Program-made: the position numbers and the translations under genes
Shown: one piece after another, positions 45,370 through 53,453 of the stretch
How the letters are laid out: the number at the start of each line of letters is the position of its first letter
Numbering within the stretch: the stretch's first letter is position 1
Notes under the pieces: generated by a model
What the model was told of the DNA's origin: nothing
What the model saw: the letters and a program-made list of their open reading frames with translations, nothing else
Database searches by the model: none
Origin: JBHYDC01 sp051861205
GTDB lineage: Bacteria > Pseudomonadota > Alphaproteobacteria > Rhizobiales > Pleomorphomonadaceae
DNA: 64,000 bases
Direction: 5' to 3'
Assembly (NCBI GenBank): GCA_051861205.1
Contig: JBHYDC010000007.1
Span: forward strand, 1-64,000

Positions 45370-47148
45370 TCAGCGCCCCAGCGCGACCTTGATTCGTTTG
45401 ACGTGACCGTAGAGGTCTTCCCAGTTCCGCAGGGTTCCGTCGCTTTCCACCCAGGCGTTGAAATAGGCGATATGCACTTTCAGCTTGCGCGTGAGGTCCA
45501 CACGCTGCTCCGCACCACCGAACATCGCTTCCAGTTTCGGAACCGTCCACGAGGGATCCCCCTGCAAGATCGCCTCGGCAAACGCCATGGGGTCGTCGAC
45601 GCGGACACAGCCGTGGCTGAAGGCCCTGTAGTCGCGACCGAATAGCTTGCGCGACGGCGTATCGTGCAGATACACGGCGTGCTTGTTCGGGAACATGAAC
45701 TTGATATTGCCAAGCGCATTGGCCTCGCCGGGCACCTGACGAATACCGACCGCCTTCACGGCGTTTTCGTCCCAGACCACGCTGGCAGGGTCGATGACCA
45801 TGCCTTCCCAGGTGGCCTCGTAACCATGACGCTGGAAATAGCCCACGGGATCGGCCTGGATCTCGGGCAGCATCTCCTTGACCTTGATCGATTCCGGCAC
45901 ATGCCAGAACGGATTGACCACGAGATACTGCATCTCAGCGGAAAAGATCGGCGTTTGGTTCACGACCTTGCCGACAATGACCCGCGTCTCGTGCACCTCA
46001 CGGCCGTTTCGGACCACATGAGCCATGAACTCGGGAACGTTCACGAACACATGGTCGGGGCCAAGGTCACGCGGCATCCACCGCCACATTTCCAGATTGG
46101 CAAGAAGAGTGCCTTCAACGTCGCTATCGCCGCCATTGAGGGCAGCGAGCGTACGAGCCCCGACGACGCCATCGGCGGTAAGCCCATTCCTGGCCTGGAA
46201 CACCTTGACCGCTTCGACCGTGGCATTGTCATAGACATCGCCCAGCAACGGATCGGCCGGGGCCGCCACCATCAGGCGATCCCGGATCGCCGCAACGCGC
46301 GGATCGGCGCGGCCGGGCTTCAGGCTCACGCCGTCAGCGATCGGTTCGGGCCGCGGCTCGGCCACTTGGGCACGAACGGTCGCCAACTGCTGCTTCAGAC
46401 GCTTGAACTGCTCGTGGGGCGGATTGAAACCGTCGAGAACGGAGCCGGTATCATCGGCCCCCGCCACAGCGATGAGCGAGGCGATCGGATCGACCGGTTC
46501 GGGCTTTCGCGTAATGTCCTTGTAGATCGAGGTCGGCACAACCCGCCCCGCAGACGCATAGCGCGCGAAAGTCGCGATCGCGGAGGTTAGTGCAACGTCG
46601 AAGGTGGCAATGTCGACCGCGTTCGGCTGCAACGACGCCGGATCGGGCAGCGCCAACTCAGCAAGATCCAAACCGTCTTCGGCGGCACGGGTGAGGCGCG
46701 TCAGCACGGCGGACGCCCGCGCGCTCGGCGCGCCATTTTCCACCCAAGCGGGAAGATCGCCACGTTCGAGATAGAATTCCTGAATAGCCGCCGCCTGCTT
46801 CTTCTCTTGGAAGGACAAGGTCGACTGATCGCGAGACACCAGCGCACCGATCGCAAGCGCAATGTCGGCCGCCGGAACGACCGGTAGGGGGGCAGCGGCG
46901 ACGACAGCGGGCGTAGCAACGACGGCTGGAACCACGGCAGGCGGCACCACAGCCGCCACGGGGGCCTGGACACCCTCCGAGAAGGGCGCGGCCTCAGGCA
47001 TGGCAACCGGCGCCGCGAGTTGCAGGGTCATGGGATCGGGCGCAGCGGGCGTAGCCTCTTGTCCCACCGCAGCGCTGCTGACGGCCGCCAGCGCGGTTCC
47101 AGCTAACATGGCAACGGTGAATCGGCGCATGCCCATGCCAAAAATCAT
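45370..47148 (-). CDS. YcbB-type L,D-transpeptidase
   Basis: A 592-residue periplasmic enzyme that should make 3-3 cross-links in peptidoglycan. The signal peptide (FTVAMLAGTALAAVSSAAVGQ) is followed by a Pro/Val/Ala-rich linker. A YcbB-type scaffold domain comes next, then a peptidoglycan-binding repeat (TVEAVKVFQARNGLTADGVVG) and the YkuD catalytic domain with SHGCVR, whose Cys is about residue 514. ATGATG at 47151 and 47148 give two possible starts; I chose the second, five bases after AGGTGG. The DUF882 peptidase downstream probably opens the same bonds. Confidence 0.88.
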   Translation of the reverse strand: MIFGMGMRRFTVAMLAGTALAAVSSAAVGQEATPAAPDPMTLQLAAPVAMPEAAPFSEGVQAPVAAVVPPAVVPAVVATPAVVAAAPLPVVPAADIALAIGALVSRDQSTLSFQEKKQAAAIQEFYLERGDLPAWVENGAPSARASAVLTRLTRAAEDGLDLAELALPDPASLQPNAVDIATFDVALTSAIATFARYASAGRVVPTSIYKDITRKPEPVDPIASLIAVAGADDTGSVLDGFNPPHEQFKRLKQQLATVRAQVAEPRPEPIADGVSLKPGRADPRVAAIRDRLMVAAPADPLLGDVYDNATVEAVKVFQARNGLTADGVVGARTLAALNGGDSDVEGTLLANLEMWRWMPRDLGPDHVFVNVPEFMAHVVRNGREVHETRVIVGKVVNQTPIFSAEMQYLVVNPFWHVPESIKVKEMLPEIQADPVGYFQRHGYEATWEGMVIDPASVVWDENAVKAVGIRQVPGEANALGNIKFMFPNKHAVYLHDTPSRKLFGRDYRAFSHGCVRVDDPMAFAEAILQGDPSWTVPKLEAMFGGAEQRVDLTRKLKVHIAYFNAWVESDGTLRNWEDLYGHVKRIKVALGR

Positions 47149-47239
47149 CATATCCACCTGAAATTTCCGTATCATTTCAGCTAGTCGCGGAATCCGCGCA
47201 AGGGCTTGATCCACGTGGGTCCGAATTCTTGGCAGGCCG

Positions 47240-48811
47240 TCACTCTGCGGCCACACCTGTCTCCGGTTCGCCGTCCGATAGGCCGTATTCCTTAAGCTTG
47301 CGGTAGAGCGTGGAGCGACCGATGCCCAGCCTGCGAGCCACTTCAGCCATCCGGCCGTTGTAGTGGTCGATCGCAAGGCGAATCATTTCCTCCTCCACCT
47401 CCACCAGGGTGCGGACGTGGCCGTCGTCGGCGAGCGACCTGAGAAAGCCGAACGGCGCGGGATCACTGCGATGGGGCTGGAGAACCGCCACGCCGATGAA
47501 CCCCGCGTCGGCCTCACGCTCCGGCACGGCGGAGGTGGAAACCGTGGGTGCGGGCTGATGGACGGGCGCAGCATCGCGGCGAAGCACGTCCTCGCCTTCC
47601 ACACGCCGCACGGCCGAGACATGGCCCACTTGCGCCGCGATCTGGGGGAATTCATCGACGGTCAGATGGCTGCCGTCAGCCAGAACGACGGCGCGGAACA
47701 CCACATTTTCGAGCTGACGGATGTTGCCCGGCCAATGATAGGCCTGGAGCATGTCCAGCGCGTCCGGGCGGATGCCGACAACGCGCCGCTTGCTCTCCTC
47801 TGCGGCAATCCGCGTGATGAAGTGGTCCACCAGGGCGGGAATGTCTTCCCGCCGGTCGCGCAGGGGCGGTACGAAGATCGGGAACACATTCAGACGGTAG
47901 TATAGATCCTCGCGGAACCGCCCCTCTTTGACCATGTCCAGGAGGCGCCGGTTTGTCGCGGAAACTAGCCGGAAATCGACCTTGATCGAACGCCGCGAAC
48001 CGACCGGATCGATTTCACCTTCCTGGATCGCACGCAAAAGCTGAACCTGGGTGTCGAGCGGAAGCTCGCCGACCTCGTCGAGAAACAGCGTTCCGGTATG
48101 GGATTCCTGAAACTTGCCGACATGCCGGTCCACCGCGCCGGTAAACGCACCCTTCTCGTGCCCGAACAGCGTGCTCTGAACCAGCGTCTCGGGGATGGCA
48201 CCGCAATTCACCGTCACGAAGGGCCGGTTTCGGCGATCGGAGGTGCCCTGGATAGCCCGCGCGACTAGCTCCTTGCCGACGCCAGATTCACCCTCGATCA
48301 GGATTGGAATATTGGACGCGGCAGCCCGCTCGCCGAGCCGGATCACGCGGGCCATCTCCGCGCTTTTCGTTACAATGTCGCGGAAGGTCAGCGCGCCCGA
48401 AGCCGAGCGCTTCATGCGCTGGATCTCGCCTTCGAGAGCGGTCACCTTGAGCGCGTTCTGGATTGCGACCTGAAGCCGTTCGTGACTGACCGGCTTGACG
48501 ATGAAATCGAATGCGCCCGCGCGCATGGCGCCAACGACCGTGTCGATACCCCCCCGCGAGGTCTGCACGATCACAGGCTTGTCGATGCTGTTTCGCCCAA
48601 AGCGCTCCAGCACGCCCATGCCGTCAAGATCGGGCATGACGAGGTCGAGAATGACGAGATCGATGTCGGCTCCGGCCGGTCCCGCCAGTATCGCGAGCCC
48701 CGCCTCGCCGCCGTCGGCGAGAACAGGGTCGTAGCCGAATCGCTTCACCGCCTCCTCAAGCAGGCGGCGCTGGATTGGGTCGTCGTCAACGATGAGAATG
48801 CGACCTGCCAT
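47240..48811 (-). CDS. sigma-54-dependent response regulator (NtrC class)
   Basis: A 523-residue activator. Receiver domain residues 1-120 carry the phosphorylated Asp56 (LVILDLVMPD) and Lys107 in IVKPVS. The AAA+ domain has Walker A GESGVGKE at 174-181 and the sigma-54 contact loop GAFTGA at 221-226. After a linker of about 80 residues, a Fis-type helix-turn-helix lies at the C-terminus (RMAEVARRLGIGRSTLYRKL). No histidine kinase is adjacent, so it is an orphan here. The ATG at 48811 gives a normal receiver start. Targets are unknown; the sigma-54 promoter of rcdA is one candidate within the window. Confidence 0.92.
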   Translation of the reverse strand: MAGRILIVDDDPIQRRLLEEAVKRFGYDPVLADGGEAGLAILAGPAGADIDLVILDLVMPDLDGMGVLERFGRNSIDKPVIVQTSRGGIDTVVGAMRAGAFDFIVKPVSHERLQVAIQNALKVTALEGEIQRMKRSASGALTFRDIVTKSAEMARVIRLGERAAASNIPILIEGESGVGKELVARAIQGTSDRRNRPFVTVNCGAIPETLVQSTLFGHEKGAFTGAVDRHVGKFQESHTGTLFLDEVGELPLDTQVQLLRAIQEGEIDPVGSRRSIKVDFRLVSATNRRLLDMVKEGRFREDLYYRLNVFPIFVPPLRDRREDIPALVDHFITRIAAEESKRRVVGIRPDALDMLQAYHWPGNIRQLENVVFRAVVLADGSHLTVDEFPQIAAQVGHVSAVRRVEGEDVLRRDAAPVHQPAPTVSTSAVPEREADAGFIGVAVLQPHRSDPAPFGFLRSLADDGHVRTLVEVEEEMIRLAIDHYNGRMAEVARRLGIGRSTLYRKLKEYGLSDGEPETGVAAE

Positions 48812-49053
48812 AACGCGATGACTTTCCCCGCCGAGCGCACGGTTCAAATGGCACTCGAGCGCGCGTGTCTCGATTTGGGTCAGCATCACTGGATCCGGTA
48901 AAGACTGCCTTAAGCGACGGTAAGATTCCTCACGAAGGCTTGCTTAATCCGCATATAAAAAGATCGATTGTCGAACGCCCGTTGATCGCGCTGCTCGGGA
49001 CCCGATATGGATGGATCACTACCGATCATCCGTATCTCGGAGATATGCCCCCG

Positions 49054-50865
49054 ATGACAGCAACCGCGTCCACAGCGTCCAACACTCTCGGCCCCCTGCC
49101 CGAATGGGATTTGACCGCGCTTTATTCCGCGCCGGACGCGCCGGAGGTCGCCGCGGACCTTGCGCGGGCGCTGTCTGACGCTGAAGCCTTTTCCGCTGCG
49201 CACAAGGGCAAGCTTGCGTCGATCCTGGCGGGCCCCGCCGACGGCGGTGCGCTTGCGGATATCGTCGCCGCGTATGAACGGATCCAAGAACGGCTCGGTC
49301 GGTTGATGTCCTACGCAGGGCTCCTCTATTCCGGCGACACCACGGATCCCAAGCGCGCGAAGTTCTACGGCGACGTTCAGGAGAAGGTGACGAACACCTC
49401 CTCGCATCTTCTTTTCTTCGAACTTGAGCTTAACCGCCTTGACGACGCGGCCCTTGATACGGCGATGGCAGCGTCGCCGCTCGGGCACTACCGTCCCTGG
49501 CTCACGGATATTCGCCTCGAAAAGCCCTATCAGCTCGACGACAAGCTGGAGGAACTGTTCCTGGAAAAGTCGATGACCGGCTATTCCGCCTGGAACCGGC
49601 TTTTTGACGAGACGATCGCCTCGCTCCGCTTCGATGTGGAGGGCGAGCAGGTCGCCATCGAATCCGCACTCCATCTGCTCCAGGATCCCGACGAGAAGAA
49701 GCGGAAGATCGCCTCCGACGCTCTGGGAAAAACCTTCGGCGAAAACCTGCGCATTTTCACGATGATTTCCAATGTGCTCGCTAAAGACAAGGAAATCTCA
49801 GACCGTTGGCGCGGCTTCAAGGACATCGCCGATGCCCGCCATCTCTCCAATCGCGTCGAGCGCGAGGTGGTGGACGCGCTAGTCGCCGCCGTCCACGACG
49901 CCCACCCCCGCCTGTCGCACCGCTATTACGCGCTCAAAGCCAAGTGGATGGACAAGGAGAAGCTTGCCACCTGGGATCGCAACGCCCCCCTCCCCGGCGC
50001 CGTCACCCGCGATGTGCCCTGGGCCGAGGCGCGCGACGTCGTGCTTGGCGCCTACGGCAGTTTCTCGCCCCGCATGGCCGACATTGCCCGCCGATTCTTC
50101 GACGAGCGCTGGATCGACGCCCCCGTTCGTCCCGGCAAGGCCCCCGGCGCCTTTGCGCATCCGACCGTGCCCTCCGCGCACCCTTACGTGCTTGTGAACT
50201 ACCTCGGCCGCACGCGCGACGTGATGACGCTTGCCCATGAACTCGGCCACGGCGTTCATCAGGTTCTGGCCGCCGGCCAAGGACCGCTGATGTCGTCGAC
50301 GCCGCTGACGCTGGCTGAAACCGCGTCGGTCTTCGGCGAGATGCTGACGTTTCAGGCGCTTCTGCGGGACGCGAAATCCCCGTCCGAACGCCGCACGCTG
50401 CTCGCCTCCAAGGTCGAGGACATGCTGAACACGGTCGTTCGGCAGATCGCCTTCTACACCTTCGAGCGGCGCCTCCACACCGCCCGCCGCGAGGGCGAAC
50501 TCACCGCCGATCGCATCAACGAGATCTGGATGAGCGTGCAGGCCGAAAGCCTCGGCCCGGCCATCGAGTTCGGTCCGGGCTACGAGACGTTCTGGACCTA
50601 TATCCCGCACTTCATCCATTCGCCCTTCTACGTCTACGCTTATGCCTTCGGCGATTGCCTCGTGAACTCGCTCTACGCCGTCTTCGAGCGCGCGGAGCCC
50701 GGTTTCCAGGAGAAGTATTTCGCCATGCTGGAAGCGGGCGGCACCAAGCACCACAAGGAACTCCTCGCCCCCTTCGGCCTCGACGCCACCGACCCCGGCT
50801 TCTGGCAGATGGGCCTCGGCGTCATCGCCCGCATGATCGACGAATTGGAAACGATGGAAGCGTAA
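49054..50865 (+). CDS. pepF: M3-family oligoendopeptidase F
   Basis: A cytoplasmic zinc peptidase that cleaves short peptides. The protein is 603 residues. The zinc motif HELGHGVH begins at residue 395, with the third ligand Glu in TLAETASVFGEM about 28 residues on. The N-terminal oligopeptidase F domain (LPEWDLTALYSAPDAPEV) is typical. An ATG three codons upstream (49045) is equally possible; the GGAG site lies between good spacings for either. It is divergent from the response regulator gene. Confidence 0.92.
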   Translation: MTATASTASNTLGPLPEWDLTALYSAPDAPEVAADLARALSDAEAFSAAHKGKLASILAGPADGGALADIVAAYERIQERLGRLMSYAGLLYSGDTTDPKRAKFYGDVQEKVTNTSSHLLFFELELNRLDDAALDTAMAASPLGHYRPWLTDIRLEKPYQLDDKLEELFLEKSMTGYSAWNRLFDETIASLRFDVEGEQVAIESALHLLQDPDEKKRKIASDALGKTFGENLRIFTMISNVLAKDKEISDRWRGFKDIADARHLSNRVEREVVDALVAAVHDAHPRLSHRYYALKAKWMDKEKLATWDRNAPLPGAVTRDVPWAEARDVVLGAYGSFSPRMADIARRFFDERWIDAPVRPGKAPGAFAHPTVPSAHPYVLVNYLGRTRDVMTLAHELGHGVHQVLAAGQGPLMSSTPLTLAETASVFGEMLTFQALLRDAKSPSERRTLLASKVEDMLNTVVRQIAFYTFERRLHTARREGELTADRINEIWMSVQAESLGPAIEFGPGYETFWTYIPHFIHSPFYVYAYAFGDCLVNSLYAVFERAEPGFQEKYFAMLEAGGTKHHKELLAPFGLDATDPGFWQMGLGVIARMIDELETMEA

Positions 50866-50897
50866 GCGGGGCCCCACGGCGGGGCCCAAGCGGCCCC

Positions 50898-50964
50898 GTT
50901 GTACATTCCGTCTAACAAACCTCTTGCCTCACCATTCCTCCAGCGTTATACATTCCGTCTAACA
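50898..50964 (+). promoter_or_regulatory. promoter and paired operators of the toxin-antitoxin operon
   Basis: Two 20-base direct repeats differing at one base, GTTRTACATTCCGTCTAACA, lie at 50898-50917 and 50945-50964. Each has GTTA- or GTTG-type and TAAC ends in inverted orientation. The second covers the -10 box TATACA (50947-50952) of a promoter whose -35 is TTGCCT (50924-50929), spacer 17. This is the geometry of self-repression by an antitoxin or toxin-antitoxin complex. Confidence 0.6.
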
Positions 50965-50981
50965 CACCAGAAGGCGGACCC

Positions 50982-51206
50982 ATGAAGCTCGAACTCAAGA
51001 AGATCGGAAACTCCACCGGCGTCATCCTGCCGAAGGACCTCCTCGCGCGCCTCAGCCTCGATCAGGGCGACTGGCTTTATGTGACGGAGCTGCCGGACCG
51101 ATCTCTTCGGATCGGCCCGTATGATCCCGAACATGAACAGGCGATGGAAGTCGCCCGCGAACTGTTCAAGGAATACCAGGACACCTTCAAGGCGCTCGCG
51201 AAATGA
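50982..51206 (+). CDS. AbrB/MazE-type antitoxin
   Basis: A 74-residue protein. The SpoVT/AbrB DNA-binding fold is at the N-terminus (LKKIGNSTGVILPKDLLARLSL), and the acidic C-terminal half (DPEHEQAMEVARELFKEY) would wrap the toxin. It should neutralise the downstream Doc-type toxin and repress its own promoter. Its TGA overlaps the ATG of the toxin gene (ATGA). The start at 50982 has AAGGCGG upstream. Confidence 0.88.
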   Translation: MKLELKKIGNSTGVILPKDLLARLSLDQGDWLYVTELPDRSLRIGPYDPEHEQAMEVARELFKEYQDTFKALAK

Positions 51207-51580
51207 GCGAGCCCCGTTGGATTACGACAGCGCTTGCAATAGACGTTCACGCTGCGCAGCTGACCTTGTTCGGTGGACCTGACGGCATTCGGGACCTAGG
51301 TTTGCTTGAGTCCGCACTAGGACGTCCCCGCAACAAATGGGCCTATGGTGTTGAGGATCTGGCCGAACTAGCTGCTGCATATGCCTTCGGTTTGTCCCGA
51401 AATCATCCGTTCATCGACGGCAACAAGCGAGCGTCATTCGCCTGCATGATGCTTTTCCTGCGATTGAACGGCGTCGATTTTCGGCCATCTCCTGCAGAGG
51501 CGACAGCGGTCATGCTGTCACTCGCGGCCGGTGAGGCGGACGAGGATACGATCTCGAACTGGATCAGGCGCCGCGCCTGA
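51203..51580 (+). CDS. Doc-type (death-on-curing) Fic toxin
   Basis: A 125-residue Fic-fold protein of the Doc family. HPFIDGNKR at 68-76 matches the Doc/Fic active-site motif, with every key residue present. The phage P1 Doc kinase phosphorylates EF-Tu and halts translation; this is likely but not certain here. The start overlaps the antitoxin stop. GC is several points below the flanking genes, as expected for a transferred module. The AbrB-Doc pairing is one of several known antitoxin partners of Doc. Confidence 0.88.
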   Translation: MSEPRWITTALAIDVHAAQLTLFGGPDGIRDLGLLESALGRPRNKWAYGVEDLAELAAAYAFGLSRNHPFIDGNKRASFACMMLFLRLNGVDFRPSPAEATAVMLSLAAGEADEDTISNWIRRRA

Positions 51581-51704
51581 CAGCTCGCCAATTCCTTGAA
51601 TGTCCAAACGCGTGTCGCGGGGGCCTCCCCCCGCGACAATCCACCTTCACCGCCCTACATACCACTTTCGCACCCCTGCCCTCTCCGGACACCATCCCCG
51701 CCCC

Positions 51705-53072
51705 ATGGCTCTACCCCCCGATATCGAACGCAACCGCTTCGCTGCCCGCGCTACCCGCTACGGCCGCGTCGGCACCAATCTTGGCGGTGTCGCCGCCAGG
51801 CTCGTGACGCAGCGGCTGTTCGGCTCGAATGACGACCGTTCGGGCGCAGCGGCTCTGACCGCCGCCCTCGGCAATCTCAAGGGCCCGCTCATGAAGGTGG
51901 CGCAGTTGCTCGCCACAATCCCCGAAGCGCTGCCGCCCGAATATGCCGAGGAGCTATCGCAGCTCCAGTCCAACGCCCCACCCATGGGGGCCGCTTTCGT
52001 GAAGCGCCGCATGGTGGCCGAACTCGGTCCGGACTGGGAATCCCGCTTCGGCTCGTTCGATCGCCAGCCCGCTGCCGCCGCATCGCTCGGACAGGTTCAC
52101 CGCGCCACCACGCGCGAAGGTGCGCCGCTTGCCGTCAAGCTGCAATACCCCGACATGGCCTCAGCGGTTGAGGCCGACCTTAGCCAGCTTGACCTTGCCT
52201 TCTCGCTCCACCGCCGGTTCAGCCCGGCCATCGACACGACCGAGATCTTCCACGAGATCGCCGCCCGGATCCGAGAGGAACTGGACTACTTCCGGGAGGC
52301 TCGCCATGCCCGGCTCTACGGCGCGATCTTTCAGAACGACCCGCTCGTCCGCGTTCCCGACGTTCACGAGCAGCTTTCCACCAAGCGCCTCCTCACGCTC
52401 GGCTGGCTGGAAGGCACCAAACTCCTCGAACACAAATCCGCGCCGCTTGCCCTGCGCAACCGGCTCGCGACCGCCATGTTCAAGGCTTGGTGGCATCCCT
52501 TCTCGCATTTCGGGGTTATTCACGGCGATCCGCATCTAGGCAATTACACCGCCGCCAACACATCCGATCCGGAAAATGCCGCTATCAACCTTCTCGACTA
52601 CGGCTGCATCCGGATCTTTCCGCCAAGCTTCGTCGCAGGCGTCGTCGATCTTTATCGCGGCCTGCAAAACAACGACCGGGACCGCATCGTCCACGCTTAT
52701 GAGACCTGGGGCTTCAAGGGCCTGAAGGTGGATCTCATCGACACGCTCAACATCTGGGCACGGTTCATCTACGGGCCGCTGCTTGAGAACCGCGTGCGCA
52801 CCGTGGCCGATGGCATCAAGCCCGGCGAATATGGACGGCGGCAAGCCTTCGAGGTCCATAAGGCGCTGAAGGAAAAAGGCCCGGTCACCGTTCCCCGTGA
52901 ATTCGTGTTCATGGACCGCGCCGCCATCGGCCTTGGCGGTGTTTTTCTCCACCTCGAAGCGGAACTGAATTTCCATCGGCTGTTCGAGGCGGAAATAGAA
53001 GCCTTCGAGCTTGATCGCCTCACCGAACGCCAAGACCAAGCCCTCGCCTTGGTCGGTCTATCCCGACATTGA
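51705..53072 (+). CDS. ABC1/UbiB-family atypical kinase
   Basis: A 455-residue protein-kinase-like protein of the ABC1 (UbiB/COQ8/ADCK) family, linked in other organisms to ubiquinone synthesis. AAASLGQVHRA is the alanine-rich nucleotide loop, AVKLQYP carries the ATP lysine, and HGDPHLGNY and LLDYG are the catalytic and metal loops. The N-terminal KxGQ motif reads KVAQ (residues 64-67), with alanine for glycine. It lacks the C-terminal helices of classical UbiB. The ATG at 51705 is chosen because upstream codons are proline-rich and not family-like. Confidence 0.85.
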   Translation: MALPPDIERNRFAARATRYGRVGTNLGGVAARLVTQRLFGSNDDRSGAAALTAALGNLKGPLMKVAQLLATIPEALPPEYAEELSQLQSNAPPMGAAFVKRRMVAELGPDWESRFGSFDRQPAAAASLGQVHRATTREGAPLAVKLQYPDMASAVEADLSQLDLAFSLHRRFSPAIDTTEIFHEIAARIREELDYFREARHARLYGAIFQNDPLVRVPDVHEQLSTKRLLTLGWLEGTKLLEHKSAPLALRNRLATAMFKAWWHPFSHFGVIHGDPHLGNYTAANTSDPENAAINLLDYGCIRIFPPSFVAGVVDLYRGLQNNDRDRIVHAYETWGFKGLKVDLIDTLNIWARFIYGPLLENRVRTVADGIKPGEYGRRQAFEVHKALKEKGPVTVPREFVFMDRAAIGLGGVFLHLEAELNFHRLFEAEIEAFELDRLTERQDQALALVGLSRH

Positions 53073-53188
53073 ACGCACAAAGCGCCATCTCGCGATGGAA
53101 TCGAAGATAAGGCGCATTGCTGCGGTCCCACAACTGCGCTAAACGGCGTTGAACCAGGGGCGCTTATGCATCGAGGAGGACACAAGCG

Positions 53189-53323
53189 ATGGCCGACAAT
53201 CACGACAGCGCGATGGACTACGCCGAACATGAGCGGACTTATGCCATGTTCATGACCTTGACGAAGTGGGGCACCATCAGCGTCGTCGTCATTCTTGTCC
53301 TCATGGCGATTTTCCTCGTCTGA
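53189..53323 (+). CDS. aa3-type cytochrome c oxidase subunit IV
   Basis: A 44-residue protein too short for most gene finders. It has a polar N-terminus with the family-like DYAEHERTYAMF and WGTI segments, then one helix (VVVILVLMAIFLV). GGAGG lies nine bases before the ATG. It belongs to the small fourth subunit of bacterial aa3 oxidases, whose gene often sits apart from the other cox genes and just ahead of pntA in alphaproteobacteria, as here. Identification rests on size, pattern and position. Confidence 0.78.
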   Translation: MADNHDSAMDYAEHERTYAMFMTLTKWGTISVVVILVLMAIFLV

Positions 53324-53453
53324 TAATCAGCGATGCCGCCCTTTGCAGGCGGCGCGACGCAGCGGGGCGGATAGGCCGGCAAATCGGCGGTCCGCCAATC
53401 AAGTCATCACCCCCCCGCTTGCGAATAGTCCGGTTGCCGCCTTGGAGGACATA

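Noticed and set aside
47149..47239. Sigma-54-like element TGGATCAAGCCCTTGC upstream of the L,D-transpeptidase gene
   Set aside because: GG and GC are separated by 11 bases rather than 10, and the -24 half is poor, so sigma-54 is unlikely to use it.
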